Notes under the pieces: generated by a model
The model's input: only the letters and a program-made list of their open reading frames with translations
Databases searched by the model: none
Told to the model about the DNA's origin: nothing
Assembly: GCA_902406105.1 (NCBI GenBank)
Contig: CABPCP010000013.1
Location: forward strand, 1 to 50,572
Reading direction: 5' to 3'
DNA from: an uncultured Mordavella sp.
GTDB taxonomy: Bacteria > Bacillota > Clostridia > Lachnospirales > Lachnospiraceae
DNA: 50,572 nucleotides
In this document: positions 33,806 to 43,472 of the stretch, piece by piece
Layout: the number at the start of each line of letters is the position of its first letter
Position numbering within the stretch: position 1 is the first letter of the stretch
Position numbers and translations under genes: made by a program

Positions 33806-35185
33806 CTACAGGAAAATATACTTCAGCACGAACAGTACCGCCAGCACGTACATCAAGATACTGATCCGCCCTTTCGCCTTTCCTGTTACCAGGTTCAGCA
33901 CTACATAAGAGATCACGCCCATCGCGATTCCTTCGGAAATGCTGTAGAAGAAAGGCATAGCGATGATGCAGATATAGCATGGAATCGCTTCCGCCACATC
34001 ATTAAAATCAATATTTACTACATTGGTCAGCATATAGAATCCAACCACCACCAGAGCCGGAGCTGTAGCAAAGGAAGGAATCGCCAGGAAAATAGGCGAG
34101 AACAGCAGCGCCACTCCAAAGAGGATCGCCGTCGTGATAGAAGTCAGTCCTGTTCTTCCGCCTTCTGTTACGCCAGAAGCGCTCTCTACAAATGTAGTGA
34201 CTGTTGAAGTACCAAGGACCGCTCCCGCCGTTGTAGCTACCGCATCCGCCAAAAGCGCGCCTTTAATGCGGGGCAGTTTCCCATTTTCATCCAGCATATC
34301 AGCCTTAGTCGATACACCGATCAGTGTTCCAAGTGTATCAAAAATATCCACGAACAAGAAAGCAAAGATAACCACCAGGAATTCCAAAGAAAAGATTCCC
34401 GAGAAATCAATCTTGCCAAAGATCGGGCTTAAGCTTGGAATAGACAGTCCCCCGCTGAAATCTGGAAGCAGACTGTAGAATCCAAGTTCCGGATTCGGTA
34501 CGTACAGGCCGGCAAACTGGCAGATGATCCCCAGAATCCAGGTGATCAGGATTCCCCACAGAATATTTCCCTTAATGTTCTTGATCACCAGGATTCCTGT
34601 GATCAAAATACCGATCACAGCCAGAAGTACTGTGATTCCCACATCCTGGAAGCTGGCTTCCACACCGTTCAGCGCATTATAATCTTCTACGGAAAAGAGC
34701 TGCAGAAGCGTAGAGCCTCCGATCACGATCTTTGCGTTCTGAAGACCGATAAAAGCAATAAAAAGACCGATACCCACGCTTACCGCCGCCTTCAGATTCA
34801 TAGGGATCGCGTTAAAGATCGCCTCTCTCACATTGGTCAGCGAAAGCACGATAAAGATAATTCCTTCGATAAATACCGCGGTAAGAGCTGTCTGCCAACT
34901 GTACCCCATTCCTAACACTACCGTATAGGCAAAGTAAGCGTTCAGTCCCATACCCGGAGCCAGCGCAAACGGATAATTGGCAAAAAGAGCCATCAGCAGC
35001 GTACCGATCAGAGATGCTACCGCCGTAGCCGTAAATACAGCTCCCTGATCCATTCCCGTCTCACTTAAGATACTTGGATTAACCGCCAGAATATAAGCCA
35101 TCGTCATAAATGTGGTGATTCCGGCCAGGATTTCTGTCTTAGCGTCTGTGCCGTTCTCCTTCAGTTTAAATAGTTTTTCTAACAT
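33806..35185 (-). CDS. NCS2/AzgA-type purine permease, second copy
   Basis: 459 aa from the ATG at 35185 (AAAGGAGG five bases upstream). Same COG2252 marks as the protein at 2077-3408: AKTEILAGITTFMTMAYILA, GMGLNAYFAY, DIFDTLGTLIGVSTKA and STVTTFVESASGVTEGGRTG. PbuG/PbuO relatives carry guanine and hypoxanthine. It stands alone with a terminator on each side, so it is regulated apart from the ade-linked copy. Confidence 0.92.
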   Translation of the reverse strand: MLEKLFKLKENGTDAKTEILAGITTFMTMAYILAVNPSILSETGMDQGAVFTATAVASLIGTLLMALFANYPFALAPGMGLNAYFAYTVVLGMGYSWQTALTAVFIEGIIFIVLSLTNVREAIFNAIPMNLKAAVSVGIGLFIAFIGLQNAKIVIGGSTLLQLFSVEDYNALNGVEASFQDVGITVLLAVIGILITGILVIKNIKGNILWGILITWILGIICQFAGLYVPNPELGFYSLLPDFSGGLSIPSLSPIFGKIDFSGIFSLEFLVVIFAFLFVDIFDTLGTLIGVSTKADMLDENGKLPRIKGALLADAVATTAGAVLGTSTVTTFVESASGVTEGGRTGLTSITTAILFGVALLFSPIFLAIPSFATAPALVVVGFYMLTNVVNIDFNDVAEAIPCYICIIAMPFFYSISEGIAMGVISYVVLNLVTGKAKGRISILMYVLAVLFVLKYIFL

Positions 35186-35239
35186 GTTTCCCTCCTTTAG
35201 AAATCTCATCTTTAGATACATAACATTTTTATAATAACA

Positions 35240-35270
35240 AAACAGACCCGTAAAGTAAATGGGTCTGTTT
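35240..35270 (-). terminator. Terminator after the enzyme I gene
   Basis: 10-bp stem (35240-35249 with 35261-35270) lies 7 bases after the stop on the minus strand and is followed by TTTTG. Confidence 0.8.
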
Positions 35271-35276
35271 CGATAT

Positions 35277-36902
35277 TTATTGGATCTCTCTGATTTTCTT
35301 ACGCAGGCTCAGCACCTGATTTGGCGCTACAGAAAGCTCGTCGATGCCAATCTGAAGGAAGAATTCTGTCATATCCAGATCTGAGGCCATATCTCCGCAC
35401 ACACTGACCCTCTTATTCTCCAAATGGACATTATTGGCCACAATACGGAGCATCTTCAAAAGAGCCGGATGATGGGGGTTAAAATAATTTTCGATCCGCT
35501 CATTTTCCCGATCCATTCCTAACGTAAACTGAGTCAGGTCGTTAGTCCCCAGGCTGACAAAATCCGCTTCCCTTGCCAATTCGCCGCTGATCATGACCGC
35601 CGCCGGGGTCTCGATCATTACTCCCACCTCAATTTTTTCGTTATAAGGAATTTTCTCTGCCTTTAGTTCCTTTCCCGCTCTTCCGAGAAGAAGCTTTGCC
35701 TTCTGCACCTCTTCAATAGAAGTGATCATCGGAAACATGATCGCCACGTTGCCATACAGGCTTGCCCGCAAGACAGCTCTCAATTGAGTCATGAACATTT
35801 CCTCTTTTTCCAGGGAAATCCGGATCCCCCTGCAGCCCATCGCCGGATTTTTTTCTCCGCTCAGATCGATACTGGCTGCTGTTTTATCTCCGCCCAAGTC
35901 CGCGGTCCGGATCACAACTTTCTTTCGTCCCATGGATTCCGCCGCCAGTTTATAGGCCTGGAACTGCTGTTCTTCCGTAGGGAGCTTTCCCCCGTTTTCC
36001 ATATAGAGGAATTCGCTCCGAAACAGTCCCACCCCTCCCGCGTCACTGCGGATCACGCTTTCAATATCTTCCCTGCTTCCGATATTCGCGCAGACATCGA
36101 TCTTTTGTCCGCTTTGGGTAACATTTTCCTTTCCCTTCAGCCGTTCCAGATTCTGGGTCTGCGTCCGGTTCTCGCTCTGCCGCTGGCGCATTTTCGTCAA
36201 TGTAGTGTAATCCGGTTCTATGTAGACTTTGCCTTCAAATCCATCAATAATGATCGTCTTGCCGTTATAATCTTTTTTTAGCGCTTCTCCAAGGCCGATC
36301 ACCGAGGGGATATTCATGGTCCGGGCGATCACCGCCGTATGGGAATTGATCGTTCCATAGCGTGTAACAAAGCCTAAAATCTTGGATTTGTCTAACTGTA
36401 CCGCCTCACTTGGATACAATTCGGAAGCCGCCAGGATAAACGGCTCATCTGCCAGGAGCCGGTCTTTCCAGCTCCTGGAAAGGATCTGCAGCAGCCGCAG
36501 GGCCACGTCTTTCACATCCGCGCTATGCCCCTGGATATAGTCTTTTTCATCACTGTCCGCGTTTTTGAGTATTTCTTCCGCCGTGGTCTGTACCGCGTAT
36601 TCCGCGTTCAGCTTCTGTTCTACCACAATACTCATCACTTTATCCGCAAACTCTTCATCTTCCAGGATCTTTTGCTGCATCTCGAAGATCGCCGCGTTCG
36701 CTTCCCCCACTTCTTGAATGGAGCTTACATAGAGTTCCTTCAGTTCTGCCGACGCTTTCTGTCTCGCTCTTTGAAAACGCTGTACTTCCTTCTCCACATC
36801 TTTTACGTAGATCCTCCGGATCTCTTTGATATCACGCTTATAAAAAATCAGTTTCCCGATCACGATTCCTTCCGAGATCTTCTTTCCTGTTAATGTAATC
36901 AT
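35277..36902 (-). CDS. ptsI: Phosphoenolpyruvate-protein phosphotransferase (PTS enzyme I)
   Basis: 541 aa with the enzyme I order of domains: HPr-binding/swivel domain with the phospho-His in TINSHTAVIAR, and PEP-binding barrel with GLFRSEFLY, RTADLGGDK, SLGTNDLTQFTLGMDREN and SVCGDMASD. It moves phosphate from PEP to HPr. Several usually fixed spots differ (RTADLGGDK for RTMDIGGDK, MGCRGIRISLE for LGxRAIRxxL, CGDMASD for CGEMAGD), so it may be a second, diverged enzyme I. No ptsH is adjacent. It follows cysK by 21 bp. Confidence 0.87.
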   Translation of the reverse strand: MITLTGKKISEGIVIGKLIFYKRDIKEIRRIYVKDVEKEVQRFQRARQKASAELKELYVSSIQEVGEANAAIFEMQQKILEDEEFADKVMSIVVEQKLNAEYAVQTTAEEILKNADSDEKDYIQGHSADVKDVALRLLQILSRSWKDRLLADEPFILAASELYPSEAVQLDKSKILGFVTRYGTINSHTAVIARTMNIPSVIGLGEALKKDYNGKTIIIDGFEGKVYIEPDYTTLTKMRQRQSENRTQTQNLERLKGKENVTQSGQKIDVCANIGSREDIESVIRSDAGGVGLFRSEFLYMENGGKLPTEEQQFQAYKLAAESMGRKKVVIRTADLGGDKTAASIDLSGEKNPAMGCRGIRISLEKEEMFMTQLRAVLRASLYGNVAIMFPMITSIEEVQKAKLLLGRAGKELKAEKIPYNEKIEVGVMIETPAAVMISGELAREADFVSLGTNDLTQFTLGMDRENERIENYFNPHHPALLKMLRIVANNVHLENKRVSVCGDMASDLDMTEFFLQIGIDELSVAPNQVLSLRKKIREIQ

Positions 36903-36923
36903 AAACTTCTTCCTTTCTTTTGT

Positions 36924-37859
36924 TTACCCCTCTTTAAACAAAGGTGTGGACAGATAGCGCTCTCCCGTATCAGGAAGCAGCACTACGATTGTTTTCCCCA
37001 CATTTGCCTCTTCTTTCGCCAAACGGATTCCTGCCGAAAGCGCGGCTCCAGAACTGATGCCCACCAGCACTCCTTCTTTTCTTGCCAGCAGGCGGGCCGC
37101 TTCATAGGCTTCCTCTTCTTTTACCAAAGCTATCTGGTCATAAATCCCGGTATCCAGGATTTCAGGAACAAATCCCGCGCCAATTCCCTGAAGGCCGTGA
37201 GGGCCGGGCTGGCCGCCGGACAATACCGGGGATTTGGCAGGTTCTACCGCAACAACCTGAAGATCTGGGTTCTGTTCTTTCAGATATTTCCCCGCTCCAG
37301 TGATCGTGCCGCCGGTTCCGGCGCCTGCCACGAATATATCTATCCTTCCATCCGTATCCTCCCAGATCTCTGGTCCGGTGGTACGGTAATGGACCGCCGG
37401 ATTTGCCGGGTTTGTAAACTGTCCCAGCACAACGCCTCCTTCGATGGTTTCCGCCAGACGCTCCGCCTCTTCAATGGCTCCGCTCATCCCTTTCGCTCCC
37501 GGTGTCAGAATGATTTCCGCCCCGTATCCTTTTAAAAGTTTCCGCCGTTCGATACTCATAGTCTCCGGCATCGTAAAGATCACCCGGTAACCCCTGGACG
37601 CCCCGATGGAAGCAAGACCAATCCCCGTATTTCCGCTTGTCGGCTCGATGATGACGGATCCTGGACCAAGAAGTCCGTTCTCCTCCGCATCCTGGATCAT
37701 AGAAAGCGCGGTCCTGTCTTTGACGCTTCCTGCCGGATTAAAAAGTTCCAGCTTTACCAAAAGCTTTGCTTTTAAGTCTTTTTCCTTTTCAATGCCGCGC
37801 ACCTCCAATAATGGAGTGCGGCCTACCAGTTCCTCTATCTTCTGAGCAATATTTCCCAT
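36924..37859 (-). CDS. cysK: Cysteine synthase (O-acetylserine sulfhydrylase)
   Basis: 311 aa from the ATG at 37859 (AGGAGG seven bases upstream). PLP lysine in [10 protein letters not shown], substrate loop [11 protein letters not shown], phosphate loop GTGGTITG, and the C-terminal Ser site GISSGAAL. Makes cysteine from O-acetylserine and sulfide in the cytosol. Length and motifs are those of CysK rather than cystathionine beta-synthase. Probably co-transcribed with the enzyme I gene. Confidence 0.93.
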   Translation of the reverse strand: MGNIAQKIEELVGRTPLLEVRGIEKEKDLKAKLLVKLELFNPAGSVKDRTALSMIQDAEENGLLGPGSVIIEPTSGNTGIGLASIGASRGYRVIFTMPETMSIERRKLLKGYGAEIILTPGAKGMSGAIEEAERLAETIEGGVVLGQFTNPANPAVHYRTTGPEIWEDTDGRIDIFVAGAGTGGTITGAGKYLKEQNPDLQVVAVEPAKSPVLSGGQPGPHGLQGIGAGFVPEILDTGIYDQIALVKEEEAYEAARLLARKEGVLVGISSGAALSAGIRLAKEEANVGKTIVVLLPDTGERYLSTPLFKEG

Positions 37860-37890
37860 AGTTGTCCTCCTGCTGTGTTCTTTTCTTATC

Positions 37891-37945
37891 ATTGTACCCT
37901 AAAATGCCTTTTTCTACAATTGTAGAGAATATTAAAAACAATTGT
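37891..37945 (-). promoter_or_regulatory. cysK promoter with two ACAATTGT palindromes
   Basis: On the minus strand TTGTAG (37919-37914) and TACAAT (37896-37891) are 17 bases apart. The -35 box is inside the 14-bp palindrome TCTACAATTGTAGA (37913-37926), and a second ACAATTGT lies at 37938-37945, 22 bp away centre to centre, so on the same face of the helix. It looks like a dimeric regulator's site. Confidence 0.6.
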
Positions 37946-37953
37946 CGAATCCA

Positions 37954-37982
37954 TTGACTTTTTTATAAATATATGCTAAGGT
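37954..37982 (+). promoter_or_regulatory. Promoter of the cold-shock gene
   Basis: TTGACT (37954-37959), 17 bases, then TAAGGT (37977-37982) with an upstream TG (extended -10). The leader to the ATG is about 75 bases, long as in other cold-shock mRNAs, and contains a small hairpin near 37990-38020. Confidence 0.55.
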
Positions 37983-38064
37983 GACAGCGTATTATCTACC
38001 AATATCTGGGCAGATAGTACAGTTTCTTTATTTATTTACATTTTATTTTTATGGAGGTATCACG

Positions 38065-38262
38065 ATGAAGGGTACAGTAAAATGGTTCAACAACCAAAAA
38101 GGCTATGGCTTTATCTCCGATGAAGCCGGCAACGACGTATTTGTACACTACTCAGGGTTGAACATGGAAGGCTTCAAGTCTCTGGATGAAGGCCAGGAAG
38201 TAGAGTACGACGTAACTGAAGGAGCTAAGGGACCTCAGGCAGTCAACGTAACAAAACTTTAA
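38065..38262 (+). CDS. Cold-shock protein (CspA family)
   Basis: 65 aa, [18 protein letters not shown], with RNP1 (KGYGFIS) and RNP2 (VFVHYS) nucleic-acid motifs. It binds single-stranded RNA and acts as an RNA chaperone. The ATG at 38065 has GGAGG seven bases upstream; the frame is open further up but that part is leader. Confidence 0.95.
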   Translation: MKGTVKWFNNQKGYGFISDEAGNDVFVHYSGLNMEGFKSLDEGQEVEYDVTEGAKGPQAVNVTKL

Positions 38263-38357
38263 TCCCTCACATTAATCAGAATGGATGTACCTTTTATTTA
38301 TATAAAACAGCTTATGATTTAGATATTTAAAAGAACTACATGAAATGAGATTATGGA

Positions 38358-38389
38358 AGATGGCGGATAACAGCTGTTATCCGCCATCT
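38358..38389. terminator. 32-bp perfect palindrome between csp and nitroreductase genes
   Basis: Arms 38358-38373 and 38374-38389 are exact complements with no spacer. It lies between convergent genes. T-runs are poor on both sides, so termination is likely but not textbook. Confidence 0.65.
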
Positions 38390-38402
38390 GTGCGTTTCAC
38401 AT

Positions 38403-38948
38403 TTATTTCCACTCCATCGCTTTGCCAAAGGTCTCGCCATGAACCTTCTCCATTGGGAGCGCTTCCAGGTCATAGGCTGGCGCGTGTTCCGCCGGCATTC
38501 CAAGTACCAGCACTGCTTCCAGCTTATAATTTTCCGGATATCCCAGAAGTTCTCTTAAGAATTCTTCTGTATCTCTTCCATCTTCCGCCTTTCTCAAACG
38601 TCCCTGCAGCCAGCAGCTCCCAAGTCCCAGGCTGTCTGCCATCAGGTGCATATGGGCCATCGCTACCGAGCAGTCTTCCGTCCACACGTCGGTCTTATCT
38701 GAGTCTCCAAGTACGACTACCGCGCAATCCGCTCCGTCCAGCATTTTTGCTCTTCCTGCTCTGCAGTCTGCCATTTTCCGCAGCATCTCCTTATCCTGTA
38801 CAACGATAAATTCCCAAGGGCGCAGCCCTTTTCCCGATTCTGACAGAAGTCCGGCCTGGACTACTTTCTTTAACGCCTCTTCACCGACCGGCTCTCCCGT
38901 ATATTTTCTTACACTTCTGCGATTCTGCATCATCTGGATCAATTCCAT
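38403..38948 (-). CDS. Nitroreductase-family FMN oxidoreductase
   Basis: 181 aa: MMQNRRSVRKYTGEPV is the FMN-binding start of the family; GLRPWEFIVVQDKEML and LGSCWLQGRLR follow in the usual places, and the C-terminal part has LEAVLVLGMPAEH. Members reduce nitro compounds, quinones or flavins with NAD(P)H. The actual substrate is not predictable. Confidence 0.87.
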   Translation of the reverse strand: MELIQMMQNRRSVRKYTGEPVGEEALKKVVQAGLLSESGKGLRPWEFIVVQDKEMLRKMADCRAGRAKMLDGADCAVVVLGDSDKTDVWTEDCSVAMAHMHLMADSLGLGSCWLQGRLRKAEDGRDTEEFLRELLGYPENYKLEAVLVLGMPAEHAPAYDLEALPMEKVHGETFGKAMEWK

Positions 38949-39093
38949 TTTTCCTGCCTCCTTATTTTACATTCCTGAAAATACTCTTCTTATCTCCAAG
39001 ATCTTCTACCTTACGTTTATTTATTATACTCTCGCCTATTGGTCGTTTGCAAGGACAGGTATGCACAAATCCTGGTGTTTTCATTGTCCATCA

Positions 39094-39639
39094 CTATTTC
39101 CAGTGACGGGCCCAAAAGGACACGCAGGCCTCCTCCTTCGAAGTCGTATAATAACAGTGCCGGGTATGAGCTTTGATAAAAATAGTGTCCCCTTCCTTTA
39201 ATTCAAACTCCCGTTCTTCCAAGCCGATGATCATCTGCCCGGACACGATCGTTCCAACTTCGTCAAATTCGTGCTCCCAGAACAACCCCTGTCCGGTACT
39301 GTCCGGCCGCACTGTCATATACATAAAAGAAGTATCTCCTTCGCCAAAATCCACAATCTCAAGCTTGATATTACTGCTTTCATCCACCGTAACCTTTCGG
39401 TCCTGCCCGCGGATGATGATCTTCTCTTCCGCGTTCCTCTCCAGCATATCTCCCAAAGAATTGCCAAAGACTTCGCAGATCTTTTGGATATTTAAAAGGG
39501 TGGGACTGCAGGTGTTTCGCTCCAGATTGCTCAAGTAGCTTACAGACAGCCCGGTTTTCTCCGATAGCTGCTTCAGCGTCATTTTCCTGGATTTTCGGAT
39601 ACTTTTAATGGTATACCCGATCTTGCTCAGATCATTCAC
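39094..39639 (-). CDS. XRE-family regulator with cupin domain
   Basis: 181 aa. Helix-turn-helix in MTLKQLSEKTGLSVSYLSNL (about 19-38) and a C-terminal cupin (about 105-178, with LFWEHEFDEVGTIVSGQMII and HTRHCYY). Such regulators often control amino acid, polyamine or aldehyde metabolism through a small ligand in the cupin. The nearest candidate target is the amidohydrolase gene just upstream, on the same strand and ending at a terminator. Confidence 0.87.
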   Translation of the reverse strand: MNDLSKIGYTIKSIRKSRKMTLKQLSEKTGLSVSYLSNLERNTCSPTLLNIQKICEVFGNSLGDMLERNAEEKIIIRGQDRKVTVDESSNIKLEIVDFGEGDTSFMYMTVRPDSTGQGLFWEHEFDEVGTIVSGQMIIGLEEREFELKEGDTIFIKAHTRHCYYTTSKEEACVSFWARHWK

Positions 39640-39709
39640 TGTCCTGTCTTCCTCCCTTCTTCCGCTGATTTTTATATTCTATCATGGTTCGTGTTTTCTT
39701 GACAAGAAA

Positions 39710-39735
39710 AACCGGGGAATTATCTATCCCCGGTT
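39710..39735 (-). terminator. Terminator after the amidohydrolase
   Basis: 9-bp stem (39710-39718 with 39727-39735) followed on the minus strand by TTTTTCTT, a good intrinsic terminator. Confidence 0.85.
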
Positions 39736-39752
39736 CTTCCTGCGAAGTATTC

Positions 39753-41021
39753 TTAAGCATAGAAGTCATCCACTACTTTATCGTCCGTTTCATGGATCTT
39801 GCCGCCCTTCATAACAAAATCACACTCTTTGAGCGCATCGCAGTCATTCAGAAGATCCCTGTGCCATCCGGCGATATCGGCTTCTTTTCCTTCTTCGATC
39901 GTTCCAGTAAAGGAGTCGATTCCCAGGATCTTGGCATTTACTGCCGTAGCCGCTTTCAAGGTACGGAACGCTCCCATACCGGACCGCATCCAGCTGCGGT
40001 ACTCATACCAGCTCTCATATGGCTGATGAACAGCGCAGAAGTCCGAGCCAAATCCAAGCTTGATGTTGCTGTCCCGGATGATCTTTCTGCTCTCTCTTAA
40101 GCGGGGCGCAAATTTGCGGAGTTTCATCTGGCTGTCTGCCGTATTCTTGTTGACCAGTTCGTCATTTTCCTCGATCACATCCTGGAACGGTGAGAAGGTA
40201 GGCGTCAGATAAATTCCTTTATCTTCAATGAGACGGGCTGTTTCTTCGTCCATCAGGGCGCCGTGCTCCATGCCGTCGATGCCAAACTCCGCCAATTTCT
40301 TCATCATTCTGGGCGGATATACATGGGCCGTTACCGGTTTTCCAAGGTCGTGAGCCGTCTCGATGATAGCGCGCAGTTCATCTCCGTTAAGATAGCTGAT
40401 CTCCGGGCCGCCGTCCGGACTTAAGAAGCTGCCCGACAGGAAGATCTTGATGAAATCCGTTCCATATTTTACTTCTCTTCTTACCTGGTTGATAAAGAAA
40501 TCCACGCCGCTTCCGATGGTATCGATCTGGATCATATCAGAAACCGGCTGGTTCTCACAAGCATACATGCTCATGTCTCCCGGCATTCCGGGACCGCCCA
40601 GCATATGAGCGCCTACGATCATTCTGGCCGCGTCAAACAGTCCCCGGTCGATCACCTTTTTTACATCCACAATGCCATAGCCCAGCGGCCCCATGCCGTT
40701 GCAGCGGATCGTCGTAAATCCGCGCTCCAGGCTCCGTTCCGCGGTATGTAAGAAAGCCAGCGTGCTGTATCCTTCCGACTGATACAGGATGGTATCCATT
40801 TCCTGCCAGCGCATCAGATTCCCGTGAACATGAGCATCGATCATTCCCGGCGTTACCGTTAATCCGGTAAGGTCAACTTCTTCCGTTCCCTCAGGTACAG
40901 GAAGATTCCTTCCCACTTTCCCGATCTTCGTGCCCTCAACAAAAATCTCCATGTCCTCAAACAGTTCATCATGGATTCCGTCAAACAGTTTGCCGCATTT
41001 CAGCAAATAATTTTTTGCCAT
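39753..41021 (-). CDS. Metal-dependent amidohydrolase
   Basis: 422 aa from the ATG at 41021 (GGAGG eight bases upstream). Metal-site series: GMIDAHVHGN, a Lys in FIKIFLSGS (likely carboxylated), TAHVYPP, GMEHGAL and GFGSDF. This set matches the imidazolonepropionase/Xaa-Pro-dipeptidase-like branch, whose members split peptide-like, lactone or organophosphate bonds. The substrate is unknown; the neighbouring XRE-cupin regulator suggests an inducible catabolic role. Confidence 0.85.
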   Translation of the reverse strand: MAKNYLLKCGKLFDGIHDELFEDMEIFVEGTKIGKVGRNLPVPEGTEEVDLTGLTVTPGMIDAHVHGNLMRWQEMDTILYQSEGYSTLAFLHTAERSLERGFTTIRCNGMGPLGYGIVDVKKVIDRGLFDAARMIVGAHMLGGPGMPGDMSMYACENQPVSDMIQIDTIGSGVDFFINQVRREVKYGTDFIKIFLSGSFLSPDGGPEISYLNGDELRAIIETAHDLGKPVTAHVYPPRMMKKLAEFGIDGMEHGALMDEETARLIEDKGIYLTPTFSPFQDVIEENDELVNKNTADSQMKLRKFAPRLRESRKIIRDSNIKLGFGSDFCAVHQPYESWYEYRSWMRSGMGAFRTLKAATAVNAKILGIDSFTGTIEEGKEADIAGWHRDLLNDCDALKECDFVMKGGKIHETDDKVVDDFYA

Positions 41022-41062
41022 TATCTTCACCTCCGTTTTTAGAACTACGTTACTTTTTTATC

Positions 41063-41091
41063 ATTATACTCCTGTTTATGAAATTTTGGAA
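41063..41091 (-). promoter_or_regulatory. Promoter of the amidohydrolase gene
   Basis: TATAAT (41068-41063) with a weak TTCCAA -35 box (41091-41086) at 17 bases; the poor -35 suits an activated promoter. Confidence 0.55.
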
Positions 41092-41138
41092 GCATTTTTT
41101 ATATATATAAAATTTAATTTTACTTTTTTAGTTTTTGA

Positions 41139-41184
41139 TTAAATGGGGCCGGGGGATTTTTAAAAATCCCCCGGCCCCATTTAA
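41139..41184 (-). terminator. Palindromic terminator after eno (repeat family copy 1)
   Basis: A perfect palindrome with 23-bp arms (41139-41161 and 41162-41184), core GGGATTTTTAAAAATCCC. It overlaps the eno stop codon. The same core recurs at 43492-43539 and 45018-45049. Confidence 0.75.
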
Positions 41185-42476
41185 AACGGACTCCTATATT
41201 CCCCGATATTTCCAAGCTTTTCCTCAATTCTAAGAAGTTGATTATACTTTTCTACCCGCTCTGACCGGCAAGGAGCTCCCGTCTTGATCTGCCCTGCGTT
41301 AAATGCCACCGCAATGTCCGCGATGATGGTATCCGCCGTCTCTCCTGAACGATGGGAAACGATCGTCCGATATCCGCTGTTCTTCGCTGTCTCAATGGCT
41401 TCAAATGCCTCCGTCAATGTCCCGATCTGGTTGACTTTGACCAGGATGGCGTTTCCCACGCCCCTCTCGATCCCTTTTTGCAGTCTTTTGGTATTGGTTA
41501 CAAACAGATCGTCTCCCACCAATTGGATCTGCCGCCCAAGCCTGGTGGTCGCCAATTCCCATCCTTCCCAATCTTCCTCATCCAGCGGATCTTCTATAGA
41601 TATAATAGGAAATGCTTCTGACAGTTCTTCGTAATAATCGATCATTTCTTCCGCGGAACGGACAACCTTCTTTCCATGGGCCTTGCTTTCTCCTTCAAAC
41701 ACGTATTTCTTAAAATTTTTATCATACAGCTCTGATGCGGCCGCATCCAGCGCAAGTTTCACCTCTTCTCCCGGTTTGTACCCGGCTTTCCTGATTCCGT
41801 CCACGATATACTGCAGTACTTCTTTTGCATCTGCCAGATCCGGCGCAAAACCGCCCTCATCCCCCACTGCTGTACTCAGTCCCCGCTCCTTCAGCAGTGT
41901 TTTCAGGGCATGGTAGATTTCCGCGCACATGCGAAGCCCCTCCTGAAAACAACAGGCTCCTGTTGGCATGATCATGAATTCCTGGATATCGATGGTGTTG
42001 TCCGCGTGTTTTCCCCCGTTCATAATATTCATCATCGGAACGGGCAGCCTTTTGGCGTTGGTTCCTCCAAAATAGGAATATAAGGGCATTCCCGCGGCAC
42101 AGGCAGCGGACCTGGCCGCCGCCATAGATACTCCCAGTATAGCGTTGGCCCCCAGATTGGATTTGTCTTGGGTCCCATCCAGCCGCAGCAGAACGTCATC
42201 CAGCGCGGCCTGCTCAAACACATTCATGCCAATGATCTCCGGCGCGATCTTCGCATTTACGTGATCCGCCGCAAGACGCACTCCCAATCCCCGGTAACGT
42301 TCTTCCTGATCCCGCAGCTCCACCGCCTCAAACTGGCCGGTGGACGCTCCGGAAGGAACGCTGGCGCGCCCCCAGAACGTTTCCCCCGCCAGCACTTCCA
42401 CCTCTATTGTAGGATTCCCTCTGGAATCTAGAATTTCTCTTGCGTATACATCCGTGATCGGTAAATATTTATGCAT
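41181..42476 (-). CDS. eno: Enolase
   Basis: 431 aa from the ATG at 42476 (AAGGAGG eight bases upstream). N-terminal [17 protein letters not shown], and in the barrel [26 protein letters not shown] and [10 protein letters not shown], the metal, lysine and phosphate-binding blocks. Converts 2-phosphoglycerate to PEP in glycolysis; also a usual degradosome component. Identification is certain. Confidence 0.97.
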   Translation of the reverse strand: MHKYLPITDVYAREILDSRGNPTIEVEVLAGETFWGRASVPSGASTGQFEAVELRDQEERYRGLGVRLAADHVNAKIAPEIIGMNVFEQAALDDVLLRLDGTQDKSNLGANAILGVSMAAARSAACAAGMPLYSYFGGTNAKRLPVPMMNIMNGGKHADNTIDIQEFMIMPTGACCFQEGLRMCAEIYHALKTLLKERGLSTAVGDEGGFAPDLADAKEVLQYIVDGIRKAGYKPGEEVKLALDAAASELYDKNFKKYVFEGESKAHGKKVVRSAEEMIDYYEELSEAFPIISIEDPLDEEDWEGWELATTRLGRQIQLVGDDLFVTNTKRLQKGIERGVGNAILVKVNQIGTLTEAFEAIETAKNSGYRTIVSHRSGETADTIIADIAVAFNAGQIKTGAPCRSERVEKYNQLLRIEEKLGNIGEYRSPF

Positions 42477-42547
42477 GTTTGGTTCCTCCTTCATGACAGA
42501 TATTATTTACCAAATCCGGTATTCTGATTCCTTTCCGAAAGACCTCG

Positions 42548-42576
42548 TTGACTTTTCCATATGTGGAGGATACAAT
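42548..42576 (+). promoter_or_regulatory. Promoter of the YitT-type gene
   Basis: TTGACT (42548-42553) and TACAAT (42571-42576), 17 bases apart. Because transcription would start near 42583, it rules out earlier in-frame starts of the gene and favours the ATG at 42617. Confidence 0.75.
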
Positions 42577-42616
42577 CAGGAGGAAACAAAGGATGCGTTA
42601 CATAGGAGGATTTCTT

Positions 42617-43459
42617 ATGAAACTGAAATCAAAGAATTTTCTATTGCTGACCGGAAGCACTCTGCTCATTGCTGCCGGCACGTATTTTTTCAAATTTGCC
42701 AATAATTTTACCTTCGGAGGCATCACCGGTCTTGCCGTTCTCGTCGCCAAAAGCGGCTTGATCTCGGCCAGTGACTTTACCTTTCTGGTAAATATGATCC
42801 TTCTGGTCTTTGGTTTTATCATTCTGGGGAAAAAGTTTGCCGCCAAAACCGCTTACTGCAGCATCCTGCTGTCCGTGTCCCTTTCACTTCTGGAGCGTCT
42901 TTATCCCATGGAAGCTCCTCTGACCGACCAGCCTATGCTGGAACTGGCTTTTGCCATCGCTCTTCCTTCTCTGGGGAGCGCGGTCCTTTTCAATCTGGGA
43001 TCCTCCAGCGGCGGTACAGACATCATTGCCATGATCCTGAAGAAATATACCAGCGCGGATATTGGGAAATCCCTCCTGGCAACTGATTTCCTCATTACCC
43101 TGGCCGGCTGCTTTGTTTTCGATATTGAAACCGGACTATACTCATTTCTGGGGCTTTCCATCCGCTCTTTTTTGATCGATGGCTTCATCGAGAGCCTGAA
43201 TCTCTCCAAATACTTCAATGTAGTCTGTAAAGAGCCGGAGCCTATCTGCCGCTTTATCAAAAATGAGCTGCACAGAAGCGCTACCATCGTGGACGCAAAA
43301 GGAGCATTTTCCGGGGAAAGGAAGTATCTTGTCCTAACCGTCCTCAACCGTTTTCAGGCAGTAAAATTGCGGAATTATATCAAAGAAAACGCGCCGGATG
43401 CGTTTCTTCTCATCTCAAACACCAGTCAGATCATAGGAAAAGGGTTCCACTCCATCTGA
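42617..43459 (+). CDS. YitT-family membrane protein (DUF161/DUF2179)
   Basis: 280 aa. Five or six hydrophobic segments (about 10-190) with NNFTFGGITGLAVL and NLGSSSGGTDIIAMIL, then a soluble C-terminal DUF2179 domain (ATIVDAKGAFSGERKYLVLTVL). Transport or regulatory role is unproven in the family. The ATG at 42617 has AGGAGG seven bases upstream; an ATG eight codons earlier would leave almost no leader behind the promoter. Confidence 0.88.
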   Translation: MKLKSKNFLLLTGSTLLIAAGTYFFKFANNFTFGGITGLAVLVAKSGLISASDFTFLVNMILLVFGFIILGKKFAAKTAYCSILLSVSLSLLERLYPMEAPLTDQPMLELAFAIALPSLGSAVLFNLGSSSGGTDIIAMILKKYTSADIGKSLLATDFLITLAGCFVFDIETGLYSFLGLSIRSFLIDGFIESLNLSKYFNVVCKEPEPICRFIKNELHRSATIVDAKGAFSGERKYLVLTVLNRFQAVKLRNYIKENAPDAFLLISNTSQIIGKGFHSI

Positions 43460-43468
43460 GTGGAACCC
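43442..43468 (+). terminator. Terminator of the YitT-type gene
   Basis: 11-bp stem (43442-43452 with 43458-43468) overlapping the stop codon and followed by CTTTC. The T-run is short. Confidence 0.7.
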
Positions 43469-43472
43469 CTTT

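Noticed and set aside
35186..35239. Purine riboswitch ahead of the NCS2 permease
   Set aside because: The leader is too short and lacks the conserved core; the stem nearby is the enzyme I terminator.
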